Source: Daucus carota subsp. sativus (Eukaryota > Streptophyta > Magnoliopsida > Apiales > Apiaceae). From it: DNA of 64,000 nt. The stretch lies in contig NC_030385.2 in NCBI RefSeq assembly GCF_001625215.2, positions 44,293,598-44,357,597 of the forward strand. The letters are read 5' to 3'. Positions within the stretch are counted from its first letter, which is position 1; each line of letters begins with the position of its first letter. The notes beneath the pieces are model-generated. The model made no database searches. It was not told the DNA's origin and saw only the letters and a list, made by a program, of their open reading frames with translations. Shown here piece after piece: positions 44,301-56,366 of this stretch. Position numbers and translations under genes: made by a program.

Positions 44301-46224
44301 TGACAAATATAATAGAAACATGAGTCTAAAATGAATTGATATTCTTGCAACATTTGGAGTTCATGGTGACTAAAAACAATGATGCGTTTAATTAATCTTA
44401 AAAGTTAACAGTTAATGGACTAAATGAAGGAGTTTGTCTTGAAATTGTTCTGTTCCTGTTTTCGGGGGTTGGTGCTCATCATCTGTCCATTCCAATCTTT
44501 ATCTATTAATTTTCTCATAAGTTTGAAAGTAAGTATAGGCAAATAAACTGCACTATCATATTTGGACAGGTTAGATGATTGGTTCCTTTCGGTTGGTTAT
44601 ATATAATAAACTGTAAAGACTCAGCATTGAAATCATATCAGATATGTAATATTTGTATTGCTTCTATCATATTATTACTGTTTGATTCTAAAATTGCATT
44701 CTACGGAAGGTTAACACTTAAAACGCTGTTAAAGGCAAAATAGGTTTGTGACTTCAGCAAGCAAGAAAATAGAATAGTACAAAAAGTGAAGTGATGGTGG
44801 ATCAAGGAAAAAACAAGGAATGACAGTATGACACATCAGAATTTACAACTCCCATAGAGCACTTCACGTGTTTTTAACATTTTTGAGGCAAGATGAAGAG
44901 AACTAACCATTCATGACTTTCAAGACAACAAGTTTTGTGTAATGCTAATCCTTCTGGATAGCTAGTAAAAGGTATAGATTGAAATCACTGGAAGACTCAT
45001 GTTTTTGACATTTTAAAGTCATGCAAAGTTTTTCATTCTCATGAAGTTGATCAACTTCTTGTGAGCAGCTCAAGCCTCAAAGTATAAATACATTAGGTGT
45101 GTTACCATATGTGGGTTAGGAAACTTGGATGAAACTTTAAATGGTCAAAATTGGACAACTAACTGAGAACTATTATTAAAACCAATATCAGGATGAACCT
45201 ATTAATACTGACGCTAAATCTGGGAGTGAGAACCACTTTTTGCCAATCAATGAACCTAGTCAAGAATTTAAACTAGTATGCCTGACCAATGAAGAACTGC
45301 AGAAGCTTGTACATTTTCCTCCTAATGTCTAGAGTACAGTAAACTCTGTACTCTACACTAGCTAGTAATCTTCTGCAAATAAGCTATTGGATATACATGT
45401 ACAAAAATTGTATAAACTGATAGCAGCTAAAACTTCATGAAATCCTCCTGTAAATATTATGTAAAATTTTCATTTATAAATTGGTTATAATACTTTGAAG
45501 TATGTCTTCTTATTAGAACAAGGATCACAAAACTAGTGATTTAATTGTTTTGTTATCGGCAAAGAAATCAATTCCATTCCATCCCTTCACCATTTTACAA
45601 TCTGTAATACAGAAAGTTTAAGGTCCATACACTTATTATTGTTTTAATCATTTCATACAACCTCCAGATTACATTGACATGGAGAGCAAAAGAGCATTCT
45701 CGAGCTGCGTGAGAATCGAACACTCATTTGAGGATTACCAAACCATTATTGACCATTATGAATCAAGAAAATCAATATCAAGTAAAAACAGAAAACATAG
45801 AAAGAAGAGCAATTCTGAACTAATGACTGCTACAGTACTACAGCTCTACAATTCAGCAGAAAAAATAGGCACACTGCAATCATCCATTTGGGGAAACTAG
45901 TCAGATCATTGAGTTTGACTAAACACATGCATGAACTCAGATTCTATCAGAAAAATGGTAATAAAAAAACCAAACTCAAAGATCCAGATCTCCAACAAAA
46001 TATGATCTATAAAGGCCTAGTCTGCCTTTAACACAAAAACCCACAATCAAGAACAGACCTCATTTCTTGACAAGCAATCATACATCAAGAATGCAAGTAC
46101 ATATTACCTGGGGTTTACCAGGGACCACAGAGACACAATCTTTACAACCCTGAAGTCGTTCATCTCCAATGAGTGGTCTAATGTGAACAGCAACTTTGAC
46201 ACAACAATCCTCGGCTGCTTCCAT
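35400..46224 (-). CDS. Kinesin-4 motor protein, FRA1/KIN-4A orthologue
   Basis: Plus-end microtubule motor needed for cell-wall deposition in plants. Twenty-four exons give 1037 aa: 46224-46108, 44068-43922, 43818-43669, 43083-42830, 42158-41971, 41885-41761, 41476-41440, 41196-41105, 40993-40883, 40574-40461, 40369-40282, 40102-39990, 39786-39580, 39495-39379, 39292-39212, 38654-38583, 38001-37908, 37633-37602, 37517-37420, 37334-37236, 37094-36873, 36371-36209, 35868-35698 and 35621-35400. The motor domain fills about residues 8-370: P-loop GQTGSGKT (87-94, split by intron 2), SSRSH (about 222-226) and DLAGSE (266-271). Coiled coils rich in Glu, Gln and Lys follow to about residue 920, then a Trp/Lys-rich basic tail ([12 protein letters not shown]). 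Length and sequence match Arabidopsis FRA1. Intron 7 has a GC donor. Intron 1 is about 2 kb. Intact. Confidence 0.96.
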
Positions 46225-46371
46225 GGGAAGCAGAAGCAGGAGAAGAAAAGTACAGAGAAAGGAGATAAACAGTTAAAAAGTGGGAGAGATAGAGAGAGAG
46301 ATGGGAGAGAGACTGGGAGAGATTGAGATTGAGAGGTAGAAAACAAGAAAAACAGTTGGTTAGTGAGCAAG

Positions 46372-46373
<2 letters not shown>

Positions 46374-46406
<33 letters not shown>
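46374..46406. repeat. GA/CT microsatellite in kinesin 5' leader or promoter
   Basis: About 33 bases of alternating GA, reading CT on the kinesin sense strand, 150 bases before its ATG. CT-rich tracts are common in plant 5' leaders. Confidence 0.85.
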
Positions 46407-46412
<6 letters not shown>

Positions 46413-46513
46413 AGAGAGATTTCTTTAATTTTAGAGAAGAATTGATGGAACCCAGAAAGTGATGCTACAACTAAGAAGAGACGGGGACAGTTTACAGACA
46501 ATGTATGTGTGTA

Positions 46514-46699
46514 CAGGGGCGGATCTAGCCCACGAATGTTAGAGGGGCACGAAGCAAATTTTCGGAAAACACCTATACATCTTTAAATTTTTTGGGGGCA
46601 CTTTTATAATTTTGTAAAATTTAGAATGGTGAAAAAATGTAAAAAGAAGATTTAGGGGGGACACGTGTCCCCGCGTGCCTCTTCCTAGATCCGCCCCTG
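46514..46699. mobile_element. hAT MITE upstream of kinesin gene
   Basis: 186 bp. Perfect 15-bp inverted ends, CAGGGGCGGATCTAG and CTAGATCCGCCCCTG. It is flanked by TGTGTGTA (46506-46513) and TGTGTATA (46700-46707), an 8-bp target duplication with one mismatch. It sits 290 bases upstream of the kinesin start codon, in the likely promoter. Confidence 0.85.
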
Positions 46700-46943
46700 T
46701 GTGTATATATGTGTTGAGTTGAGTTGAGTTGTGTTGTGTAAGTATACGAGGAGAGAGAGGGGGAGGGTAGTTGAGGTAAAGAAGGGTAAGAAGCAAAGCT
46801 GGTAAGAGAGAAGAAGTGGGAGTGAGTTATAATAATAATTAATTTTAATTTGGTAAATACGGTGGAGTGCATCTAACTGAAGGGACCGACTCTGTTTAAC
46901 ACTTGCAACAACCTTTTTTAATTTCCATGTTCCAAATTTAATA

Positions 46944-47236
46944 CTCCCTCCTTCCCATATTAATAGTCCACTTTGTCAAGAAAAAATTTCCCATATTATT
47001 TGTCCATTTTCTTTGTCCAATACAAATTATAACAAGTTTCAATGTTAACATTTACTAGTTCACACAATTTTCATTATTTACAATGCAAACTATGTTGACT
47101 TTTAACCAAAATGAATGAAAACTTAGTAGTATATTTGTATAACCAATGCATGGCAATGATAACAACATATCACATTTAATACTTCTTAATTTGTGTGATT
47201 TGTGCAAAGTGGACAATTAAAATGGGAAGGAGGGAG
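46944..47236. mobile_element. Stowaway MITE
   Basis: 293 bp, CTCCCTCCTTCCC to GGGAAGGAGGGAG, perfect 13-bp inverted ends flanked by TA on both sides. Confidence 0.88.
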
Positions 47237-47238
47237 TA

Positions 47239-47861
47239 CACAATAATATACTCCTGTTCATATCATAGTCTCGGTGTCGACTGATTTGGAATAAAAATAT
47301 AAGGGGTATAATTCTTATAAGTTAATCTTCTTATTTGTTAAGATAATAGGTCTCCTGTGCAAATAAAATTTATCATCGCATAAAATTTTCGGTTACCTAA
47401 TGTATTGATTAATATGGGTATATTGTGACAATTTTATTTAAAAAATTGTTGAACAAATTCCTCACATTCGAATATTTAATCTGATATTTTCGAGTGAATT
47501 TTTAAGATTATGCATAAAGTTATTATGTTTTGTGTTAGAATTCCTAACTCATTTTTTATAAGTATATAATTCGTAATTTATTAAATAAATTTCAAAGATA
47601 TGTAATAATTATTTTAAATTATTATACTCCCACCATCCATATTTATTTGTGTTGTTTTGACTTTTTATGGTCAAATAGACCAAACTTTAACTAAAATCTA
47701 TATATAAAAAATAATTAGAAAAAATATGAAAGATATATTACTAGAATCTATACTTATTTTACTTTTAAAATATATTTTTTCGATTTTCAGGATCATGTAA
47801 TAATAATTACTAATTACTGAATATTGATCTTGTTCGAAGAAAAATTGATTCAAATTTATTT
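47239..47861. other. Gene-free AT-rich DNA
   Basis: No gene. A lone Stowaway-like left end (CTCCCACCATCC, about 47629) has no visible partner. Confidence 0.45.
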
Positions 47862-47877
47862 AAACTATTAATACTTT

Positions 47878-48017
47878 TTTTTTGACAATGCAAGACTTGT
47901 ACGCCTTACAATTTAATATTTTTTTAACAATTCTCAAAGTAATTAGTCAGAGTCGAAACCGAGTCTCGGGACAACAGAGGAGGATTAACTCACTGCTGGA
48001 CTATCTAATTGTACTCT
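47878..48017 (-). mobile_element. SINE, same family as 59490-59629
   Basis: On the minus strand it begins near AGAGTACAATTAGATAG and ends in an oligo(A) (T run at the left). A degenerate B box (ACCGAGTCTCGG region, GTTTCGACTCTGAC) lies inside. It is flanked by AAACTATTAATACTTT (47862-47877) and AAACTAGCAATACTTT (48018-48033), a 16-bp target duplication with two mismatches. Confidence 0.75.
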
Positions 48018-48146
48018 AAACTAGCAATACTTTAAGATCATATGAATTGAACAAGTAATATATAATAACAATTATTTTAAATAATTTAATTCTAACCAGA
48101 ATTTGATTTTTTTTTCACAGAAAAGCAAATCGGTAAAGGAGGGTAG

Positions 48147-48451
48147 TGTTAGAATATAATATCCTGGAAAGGGTCATTCTCTAACACCTTGAGATTTTGG
48201 AGTAACTGATTCCTTGACATGGTATCAGAGCCAGGTTGGCAGAGGACTCAGGTTCGATCCCTGCCACCCCCAATATTCTCACAATTTATAGTGGCACGAA
48301 TGGCAAATTAATGCTTCAAAGATGAGCGCTCGTGATCCACTCTTCGACCCATAAATGCGCTCTCGAATGAGGGGGAGTCTTAAAATATAAGATCCTGGAG
48401 AGAGCCATTCTCTAACACCTTAAGGTTTTAGAGTAACTGGTTCCTTAGACA
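48147..48451 (+). mobile_element. TRIM (miniature LTR retrotransposon)
   Basis: Two short LTR-like repeats, 48147-48219 (73 bp, starts TGTTAGAATATAA, ends GACA) and 48378-48451 (74 bp), flank 158 bases. Immediately after the left LTR lies TGGTATCAGAGCC, the primer-binding site for initiator Met-tRNA. A purine tract (GAGGGGGAG) precedes the right LTR. Target repeats are GGTAG and GGTAA. There is no gag or pol. The right LTR's first bases (TCTTAAAA) have drifted from TGTTAGAA. Confidence 0.88.
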
Positions 48452-49926
48452 GGTAAAAATTCAACCTAGCACATCCGGAGACGGGTAATCCACCTAAATT
48501 CTTTCTTAAAGGGTCCTGGTCCCTGACAACCGTGTGTCAGAAACCGTTTACATAATACACATTACCAGAGCCGTCGGATTTCTATTTGAAGGGTCCAGAT
48601 TGAATTATTTTTTTTACCGATCCGCTATAATTTTCCGCGGATCGGAATTTTTTCCTCACCATTAAAATACAGATCTAAGGGCTTTGAAGCTCTGTAGCAA
48701 TCGATTGTTACAGACCAAAACCCATTCTTAAAATTGTTATCTCTCTTAATAATTTTAGTTCCATTTTCAGCTCAAGTTTAATTATATTGAATATGGAAAT
48801 GTCCAATAGTCAACTCTCTGGGCTCTTTAATTTATCCCTGTTTTGCCCTTCTCATAACGGCTATTCTCTTGATACAGTTGTCAGTTTCCTTTCATGTCTT
48901 TGTTATTTATTGTACTTAAGTATATAAAGTTTGTTTACTTCCGAGCTCCATTTCCGACATAGATACGACTAGTCATTTTGGAGTTTCCTTCGTTTTCTCT
49001 CTTTCTTTTTTAATTAGATTTATGGGCTTGTATGTATAATTTTTGGATATCTTATTCTTTTAATACTGGAGTTCCAAACTTTAAACAAGTGATTAAAAGT
49101 TTATTTGTCTAAGTTCGAAATTAAATTTATTTTTTAATTTAGGATGAAAAATGTCTATGTGTGATAACTTAGAGATTGACTTAAAGTCAGACTAATTTAA
49201 TTACTTTTTGCCGTGACTATATTTTTTTTATCTTTTTTTATTAATATAATTCAAAATTCAGCAGGTATTCATAAATCAATTTTATTTTTTATTATTATAT
49301 TTTTAATAAATCATAAGTCATTAATATAAGTCAAAATTGTTCACACATACATTTTACACTCTCTATGATATTAAGTATGTTAATTGTTAAGTCATAAGTT
49401 ATTATTTTAAATTCAAGTTAAACAAACTATATAATCTAATCCGGTTTATAATATTGTAAGTCCTAAATACTCTCTATATTTTCTAAATTTATAATAACTA
49501 ATTTTTATGATAATAAATTCCTGAAAATTCTAAAGACTTGTTCGCATACGCATACAACGAGGGTAACCTCAATTCTCCAGTACAAGATACACAAAATATT
49601 ACTTCCCGAGAAAGCACAATTTGTTATCAGTTTGCAAATAAGATAATGCTAGTATAGTCATCAATCGATCAATATATTTATTATATAATGATCGACAGAA
49701 CAAACAAGAAATAATGTGGCGTGTAAAATAATATTAAATACTTAAGAAATAGGGATAGTAAAATGGAACAAGATTCTTATTTAATTTCGACTACATACAG
49801 TATAATAAAAACATACAAATAGGTTCCGAACATTATAAATATAATAAATAAGAATGAAATAAGAATCATAAAAGAATTGTGATTCGTATTCCAACTAATA
49901 GTTAGCCCGTCCGTCGCCTCAATCAA
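48452..49926. other. Gene-free DNA between TRIM and Helitron
   Basis: No gene seen. Short runs related to TAAGTCATAAG at about 49180-49420 may be an old MITE. Confidence 0.45.
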
Positions 49927-50040
49927 TCATATATATATATATAAAGGAGGATGCAGGCGTCTCTAGAATTGCTTGATTCAGGTTCAAGAATTCTAAAGGT
50001 GATACAATTCTTTTCTTATTGAATTCTAAAGATGATACAA

Positions 50041-50340
50041 TTCTTTTCTTTTTTATTTAATATTTTTATTGAAATCTAAATATGACACAATTCTTTTTCT
50101 ATTTAGTAATCCTAAAAGAAATAGGATTATTCTTTTCTTTTTTATTTGATATTTCTTATTGAATTCTAAAAATGACACAATTCTTTTCTTATTTAGTAAT
50201 CCTAAAAGAAATAGGATTATGTTTAAAAAAATCAGGTTCAAAGATTCCAAAAGTTAATACAATTCTTTTCCTTTTGGATTATAAAGATAATACAATTCTT
50301 TTCTTATTTAGTTATCCTAAAAAGAGTAGGATTATAATTA
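50041..50340 (+). repeat. Degenerate tandem repeat inside Helitron A
   Basis: Repeated phrases such as GACACAATTCTTTTC and TAATCCTAAAAGAAATAGG recur about every 60-120 bases. Two long units, starting near 50062 and 50158, are close to identical over about 90 bases. Confidence 0.7.
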
Positions 50341-50368
50341 TTTAAACTAAAAATCACATATAAAATAC

Positions 50369-51340
50369 AATTTATATTTAAGATTTGTAAGGTAATACGT
50401 ACAATTTTTATTATTAATTTAGTCTTATAATTTTTTTAAAATTTCGTATAGAAAATAAAGGATTGCAAAGATAATAATCATTAAAAAACACTAATAGCAA
50501 AAAAATTAGAACCATAAAAGAGTAATAATTTTTAAGTAATAAATAGGAATCATGAAATAAAAATAATTAACAAAAAAATAGGATATATAAAATAGGAAAT
50601 ATATATTGATTTTATAATAATGTAAATGATTCTTGATTAGTATTGCGTTTGACGGGCACGGGAGGCGGCCCAAACCAATTTTTATTTAAATAATAATAAA
50701 TTTTCTATTAGTATTATGTTTGACGGGTTAGTGGCTAATATAATTTTTTATCTATGTTATAATATTTGTTTTTTAAAACGGTACCACAGTTCAAAATAAT
50801 TTTTATCCAATTATAATTATAATTTAAAAAATCAACTTGAAGGATTCCAAAAGTTAATACAAATTTTTTTTCGAATTCTAGAGGTAATACAATTTTTTTA
50901 TTATTTAGGAATGCCAAAAGTAATATGATTATATATATTCAAACTAATAATCATAGATAAAATACAATTTATATTTAAGATTTGTAAGGTAATACGTACA
51001 ATTTTTATTTCCGATTTAGTCTTATAATTTTCTTAAATTCTGAATAGAAAATAAAGGATTGTAAAGATAATAATCATTAAAAAACTAATGCCAAAAATAT
51101 TAGAACCATAAAAGAATAATAATTTTAAACTAATAAAAGGAGTCAAAAAATAAAAATAATTAACATATAAAATAATACATATAAAATAGGAATCATATAT
51201 TGATTTTATGATAATGTTAATTAGTATTGTGTTTGACGGGCACGGGAGGCGGCCCAAACTAATTTTTATCTAAATAATAATAAATTTTCTATTAGTATTA
51301 TGTTTGACGAGAAAGTGGCTAAAATAAATTTTTATTTATG
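50369..51340 (+). repeat. Direct repeat of about 390 bp inside Helitron A
   Basis: The block 50369-50760 recurs at about 50961-51340 with mismatches and small gaps. It shares ATTTGTAAGGTAATACGTAC and GACGGGCACGGGAGGCGGCC. After it, shorter units of the form GTGTTTGACGGGAAGG followed by CAAACTAATTTTTAT recur to about 51740. Confidence 0.8.
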
Positions 51341-51803
51341 TTAAAATATATATTTTTGTTAAAACGGGACCACAGTTCAAAATAGTTTTTGTCCAATTAT
51401 AATTTTTGATTTTATCATAATTAGAATAATTTTTATTAGAATGTGTTTGACAGTAAGGCGACTCAAACTAATATCTAAATTATAATGTTTTGTTATTGGT
51501 ATTGTGTTTGATAAGAGAGCGGCTCAAACTAATTTTAATCTAAATTATAGTATTTAATTTTATCATAAAAACAATAATTATGGATTAATATTGTCTTTGA
51601 CGGGAAGGAGGTTCAAACTAATTTTATTATTAGTATTGTGTTTGAAAGTATGGCCACTTAAACAAATTTTTATACCAATTATAATATTTTTTATTTGTGA
51701 TATGTTTAACGGAAAGATGACTCAAAATAATTTTTATGGTATTATAATACTGATTCATATCAAAATTTATCACGCCGCCGCGAAGCGCGGCTTTTTTCAC
51801 TAG

Positions 51804-53168
51804 TATACTTATATAAAGGAGAAGCGAGGGGCGTGTAGGTGGCGCCTCTCACATCGCTCTGTTTTATTTTTCTAATTTTCTGGAATTTTTGGATGAAAAT
51901 ATCAAAAATTAGAACTACCTTTTTTAGTTTCGGGTATATTGGAAGCAAGTTTCAGAATCTGATTTTGTTTCAGATTATTTATGGAATATAATAGTCTGAA
52001 AGTTTTAATCTGATTTTATTTCAGATTATTTAATTATGGGAAAGAGTAGCACACAAGTCTCTCTGCACCTATAAATACCCCTATAGATTGTAGGGTTTTG
52101 GATCATCTAAACACAACCTCCTCTCTCTCAATATCACAACTCTACCTTTCTCCGGTGATAGTTCTCTTGCTTGATTTCTAACTCGGTGGTGTCGTTCTTC
52201 TGCAACGATAAGTGAAGGCTGTTTATATATTATTAAAAAAATAAAGGTTGTTGCAAGCAAAGATAGTTATAGATCACTACGTGGGAGTCGACAAATTGAA
52301 ACATGGGAAAAGAATATAATCTTGACATGATATTGATGGATAATATCAATAAATTAACTATTAGTGATGTATGTTTGTGGTTATTCTTTTATAATATTTG
52401 ATTTGTTCATCGAACATGTTTGTTGTTGTTAATTTTTATATGATTTACTTTGTTAACAAGAAAATATGGTGGAGAAGCAAGGGGCGTGTAGGTAACGCCT
52501 CTCATATCGCTCCGTTCTATTTTTCTAATTTCTAGATGAAAAATATCAAAAATTAGAACTATGTTTTTTAGTTTCGGGTATATTAGAAACAAGTTTCACA
52601 ATCTGATTTTGTTTCAGATTATTTACGGAATATAGTAGTTTGAAAGTTTTAATATGATTTTGTTTCATATTATTTAATTATGAGAAAGAGTAGCACACAA
52701 GTCTCTCTGCACCTATAAATAACCCTATAGATGGTAAGGTTTTGGATCATCTAAACACAAACTCCTCTCTCTCAATACTACAACCTCACGGATTTAAGTT
52801 AGATGTTTTTGTGCACAATCAATCCAAAAAAATTGGCGGAAGGTGACAATGTAAGAACAAGATTACTTTTCAAAAAAAAAACACAAATAAAATTAAGACT
52901 CGTCGTGCTTCAGATTGTTAATTACCTGTATAAATTTATTTTCATTTTTTCACCATGAATTATAGTCCAATTTTGCAATTTTATATATTAGTATTGGTAT
53001 TACATCAAAAATTTTATAATATAAAATTATTTTATCCTACAAATTTTAATTTTGAAACGTTAATGTAGTTTTTATGACAGCCACAAAATTATTTTATTCA
53101 ACAAATATTAATATTAAATCATTAATATAATTTTTATAGGCCGCCGCAACGCACGGCTTCTCAACTAG
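51804..53168 (+). mobile_element. Non-autonomous Helitron B, abutting Helitron A
   Basis: The 5' region reads TATATAAAGGAGAAGCGAGG, typical of this Helitron group, and starts within a few bases of Helitron A's CTAG. The 3' end has an imperfect GC hairpin (GCCG...CGGC at about 53140-53157) and CTAG at 53165-53168 followed by T. No Rep/helicase. The exact 5' base is uncertain because no clear TC is seen. An alternative view is one composite element, 49927-53168. Confidence 0.65.
51816..52785 (+). repeat. Internal duplication of the Helitron B 5' region with TATA-like sites
   Basis: About 315 bp (51816-52137) recurs at about 52470-52785 with roughly 10% differences by eye. Both copies include TATAAATA (52070-52077 and 52714-52721) about 15 bases after ACACAAGTCTCTCTGC, then a CTCTCTCTCAATA run. 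This resembles a promoter with its start region. Confidence 0.75.
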
Positions 53169-54037
53169 TTATTTATACAGACGATGATTCGTCACGCATT
53201 CTAATGTTCTCATAATATATATCGGTAAATTATTTTGAACCTTTTTTTCTGAATAAAAGTTTACTATCTAAATTTTTATAAAAAATAAATCAAAAAAAAG
53301 AGTTATGAAACTATGTTTTATATGCATCTTAAAATACGTGTGGAGTAATGAAAAAATGAAGAAATGAAAGGAAAAGAGGGGGTAATAGGCATAAAATATA
53401 ATAAATAATATCTATATTATACTATTAAAATCCAAATATTTAATATATAAGAAGATTTAGATCTATTTATTACACATGATTAAAATACTATATTACATAA
53501 AAAAATTATTTTTAATTTATTTACCCGACAAAAAAAATATACACGATAAAAAAACGACGTGGTTCACATTTTATAAAGGAAAATAAATTAAGGAGAGGTA
53601 AACACTATACTATACATAGCAACTAGCAAGGAGAAATCTAATGGTGGAGTTTGGGACCAAAGTGGTGGAGGTGTTTAAAAGGCCGTGGTCCAAAGATGGA
53701 CCCCACTTAAGTCTACTACTGTTACAATTTAGACATGTCCAGCTCAGGTGACCCCACTCTCACATGGCCTCTTCCTATCATCTTTCTGGTCCCGGTTTTC
53801 CCACCTTTACTAATTGGCCAAGTTCGTTTATTTGTCGATTCTAATTTCCTAACCCAAAATTTGTAGAAAATGAGATTCCGTTTGTCTTTCTATAAACCAA
53901 GGTACTTCAGAAAAAAAAATAAAAATGCATGAATGAAAAAGTATTTAAATTTTTATCTTTTTGTTATTTGTTCAAAAAAGAACAGTAAAAAACAATCATA
54001 AAAGACATAAATTTGTATTCTCGGTACCTATTTACTA

Positions 54038-54272
54038 CTCTGTCGAACTATTTAATTTTATACGTTTCTTTTTCACTGCTAGACACGTATTTCAATGTTC
54101 TTATAAAATATAGTTCTATTAATTCTTTTTTTTAAAAAAATTTGCGGCAAAAAAATATAATATTCAAATTTTAATTCAGAAAAGAAAAATCTTTAAAATA
54201 CGTTACGGAAGAGCATTAAAGTCCGTGTCGCGTCCCCGTCCCCCAATGTATACAACTCAAGGAGCGGAGGAA
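54038..54272. mobile_element. Degenerate Stowaway-like element
   Basis: The left end CTCTGTCGAACT follows TA. The right end GGAGCGGAGG is near but not next to TA. Interior phrases (TTCTTATAAAATATAGTTC) match the element at 63036-63243, which supports the family call. Confidence 0.4.
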
Positions 54273-56339
54273 ATACCTATTCTCAATTTATTCATTTCTC
54301 GTATCTATAATATAGCATTAAATTTGAGATATTATATTCTAATTGCTCCATTTTGGTGGTATTTTTCAAATATTTTGAATGGCCATTTTATAATAAATTA
54401 TATATTTAATATGACAGGAGTATGAAATTCAAATGTCTATTATTATAATAGTGTTGCATATATAAGATTGGGTAATTTTTTTGCATGAAATGAAATGACA
54501 ATTGAAAGGATATGTTTTAATTGGTGATATTAATGCATATACAAGGTCCATTTCCATCAAATGTTACGCATGTAATTTTATTAAAGATATTGAATCAAAT
54601 TTTGGGGTACCAAGCATTTTACATAAATTAAATATATTTTATTTAGATATTCAATATTTTCATAAATTTATAGCACATAAATAAAAAAATTAAAATTTAT
54701 TTTATGAAAATGATATATATACTAATTTTGTCAACGGTCAGAACTATTATAAAATTACCTAATATATATATCGGTAATTAGTAGCACAATAGAAATGGAG
54801 GAAAATACAAGTAATACAACCACTTGAAAAAAAACATGATGATAGAATATGTTGTTCTTGTTAGGAGCAAATGATGAAACAAGTGAGACAATACCATAAG
54901 AAAGAAATACAACTCACAAAAAAAGAAAGGACCGGTTATACAACAAAATTCCAACTGAAAAATGACAAATTTATTTTTGAATAAATAAATAAACCCAAAA
55001 TATAAAAGGATAGAGTGATAAAGTTCACGGCTAGCTTTTTAGCGAGAAACTGACACTTAAAAGGTGGGGACTGGAGAATACGAAAATTTATATAATTCGT
55101 AGAGTCAGTAGTCAGAATGTGTATGTATTTATATTTGGTCCCATTTTTAAATGATTCCTCTCGTGTGGTGCCTCATCAAGTCATTCATCCATTCATTCCA
55201 CGTCCTTCCGACTTAGATTTTATGTTCTGTACTCTTATTCAATATGAACCCATTGAATGATTAATTAAATTTCCACAGTTTAATTTAGTTGGAAATTAAT
55301 TAAATATCTTGTGAAATTGTTTATCTTCGCTAGAATAAATAAAGTACCAGTTGATTATAATTATATACTAGTAAAAAACTTGATTGTGGATATAGGATGT
55401 GATTATTATGTTAAGTATACAAATATGTTAAGTATACAAAATCATGTATTCCCAAAACTCTGAAGCATGTTGAATAAGAGGATTGAGGACTTGAGGTGCT
55501 GCTTGTACATAATGAGATTGTCATCCCGCAAAATCTGAAACATAGTTGGTGCACGATGATGAACTGCAATCTTGCATTAATTATAGACCCCCAGGAGTTT
55601 ACGTATACGTACAAACATAATTATGTAAGGTTAAGCGACCTTGTTAATTTTCTGGTCTTCACAGCCGTTTGGTTGTTAAAATTGTGACGTGACTTAAAAT
55701 GATTTAATGCTATAAGTTGGGAGGTTAAAATATGTTTAGATAATGTCGGCTTATCAATGATTCACAGATTATTGAAAATGTGACAATAAAAATAAAAGCG
55801 ATCCGCAGGTTTTAAATATTACTTATAAGAAGTTACTTAGATATCATTTTTATTTTCATTTTTTTTACATTTACAAAAAATGATCCGATTTGCTTCAACT
55901 TATTTTTAAATTCAGGATTTGACCCGATTTCCAAAAAGAACTCCCCGACTTGTTAAAAGCTTTGATTATTCAAGTACAAAAGAATGGAATGACCTCAAAA
56001 TGTAAAATATAGCTGGAACTGTAAGTGGTAATACATATCTAGGCTATTTACTGACTAACTGTTTAACACACGCACTACAGACTGTTCCTGTGTGGTTGTG
56101 GTGAACTAGAAGTGAAGCAAAGAAACCCCACAGATTCACCAACACTCTCCTCATCTCTAGCCAAGGAGGTGGAGAAAAAAAAGCAAAAGCTGACAGAAAT
56201 TCTCCCAACCCTAAGTTTCCTTTTATTTCTCGACCTAACTCCCACTTTGCGTTAGATCTTCCTTTTCTTACCGTTAGCTTCGATGCACACCAAGCAACCA
56301 ATTCTACTTGTACACACCGTCACTAGGGCCCCTCGCGCT

Positions 56340-56366
56340 CCCCCCCCCCCCCCCCCCCCCCCCCCC
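56340..56366 (+). repeat. 27-base poly(C) tract
   Basis: Uninterrupted run of C within otherwise AT-rich DNA, next to a CT-rich stretch. Such a run can be a G-quadruplex-prone site or a sequencing length artefact. Confidence 0.9.

Larger units (their letters stand above)
49927..51803 (+). mobile_element. Non-autonomous Helitron A
   Basis: The 3' terminus has a GC-rich hairpin (GCCGCG, loop AAG, CGCGGC at 51775-51789) followed 10 bases later by CTAG and then a host T, the Helitron 3' signature. The 5' end is placed at TC after an A (49926/49927), just before TATATAAAGGAGG, a guess based on the AT-target rule. The interior is tandem-like AT-rich repeats. No Rep/helicase gene. Confidence 0.72.

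Noticed and set aside
48240..48275. GGTTCGATCCC motif suggesting a tRNA T-arm
   Set aside because: No cloverleaf around it. It lies inside the TRIM, whose primer-binding site is next to it.
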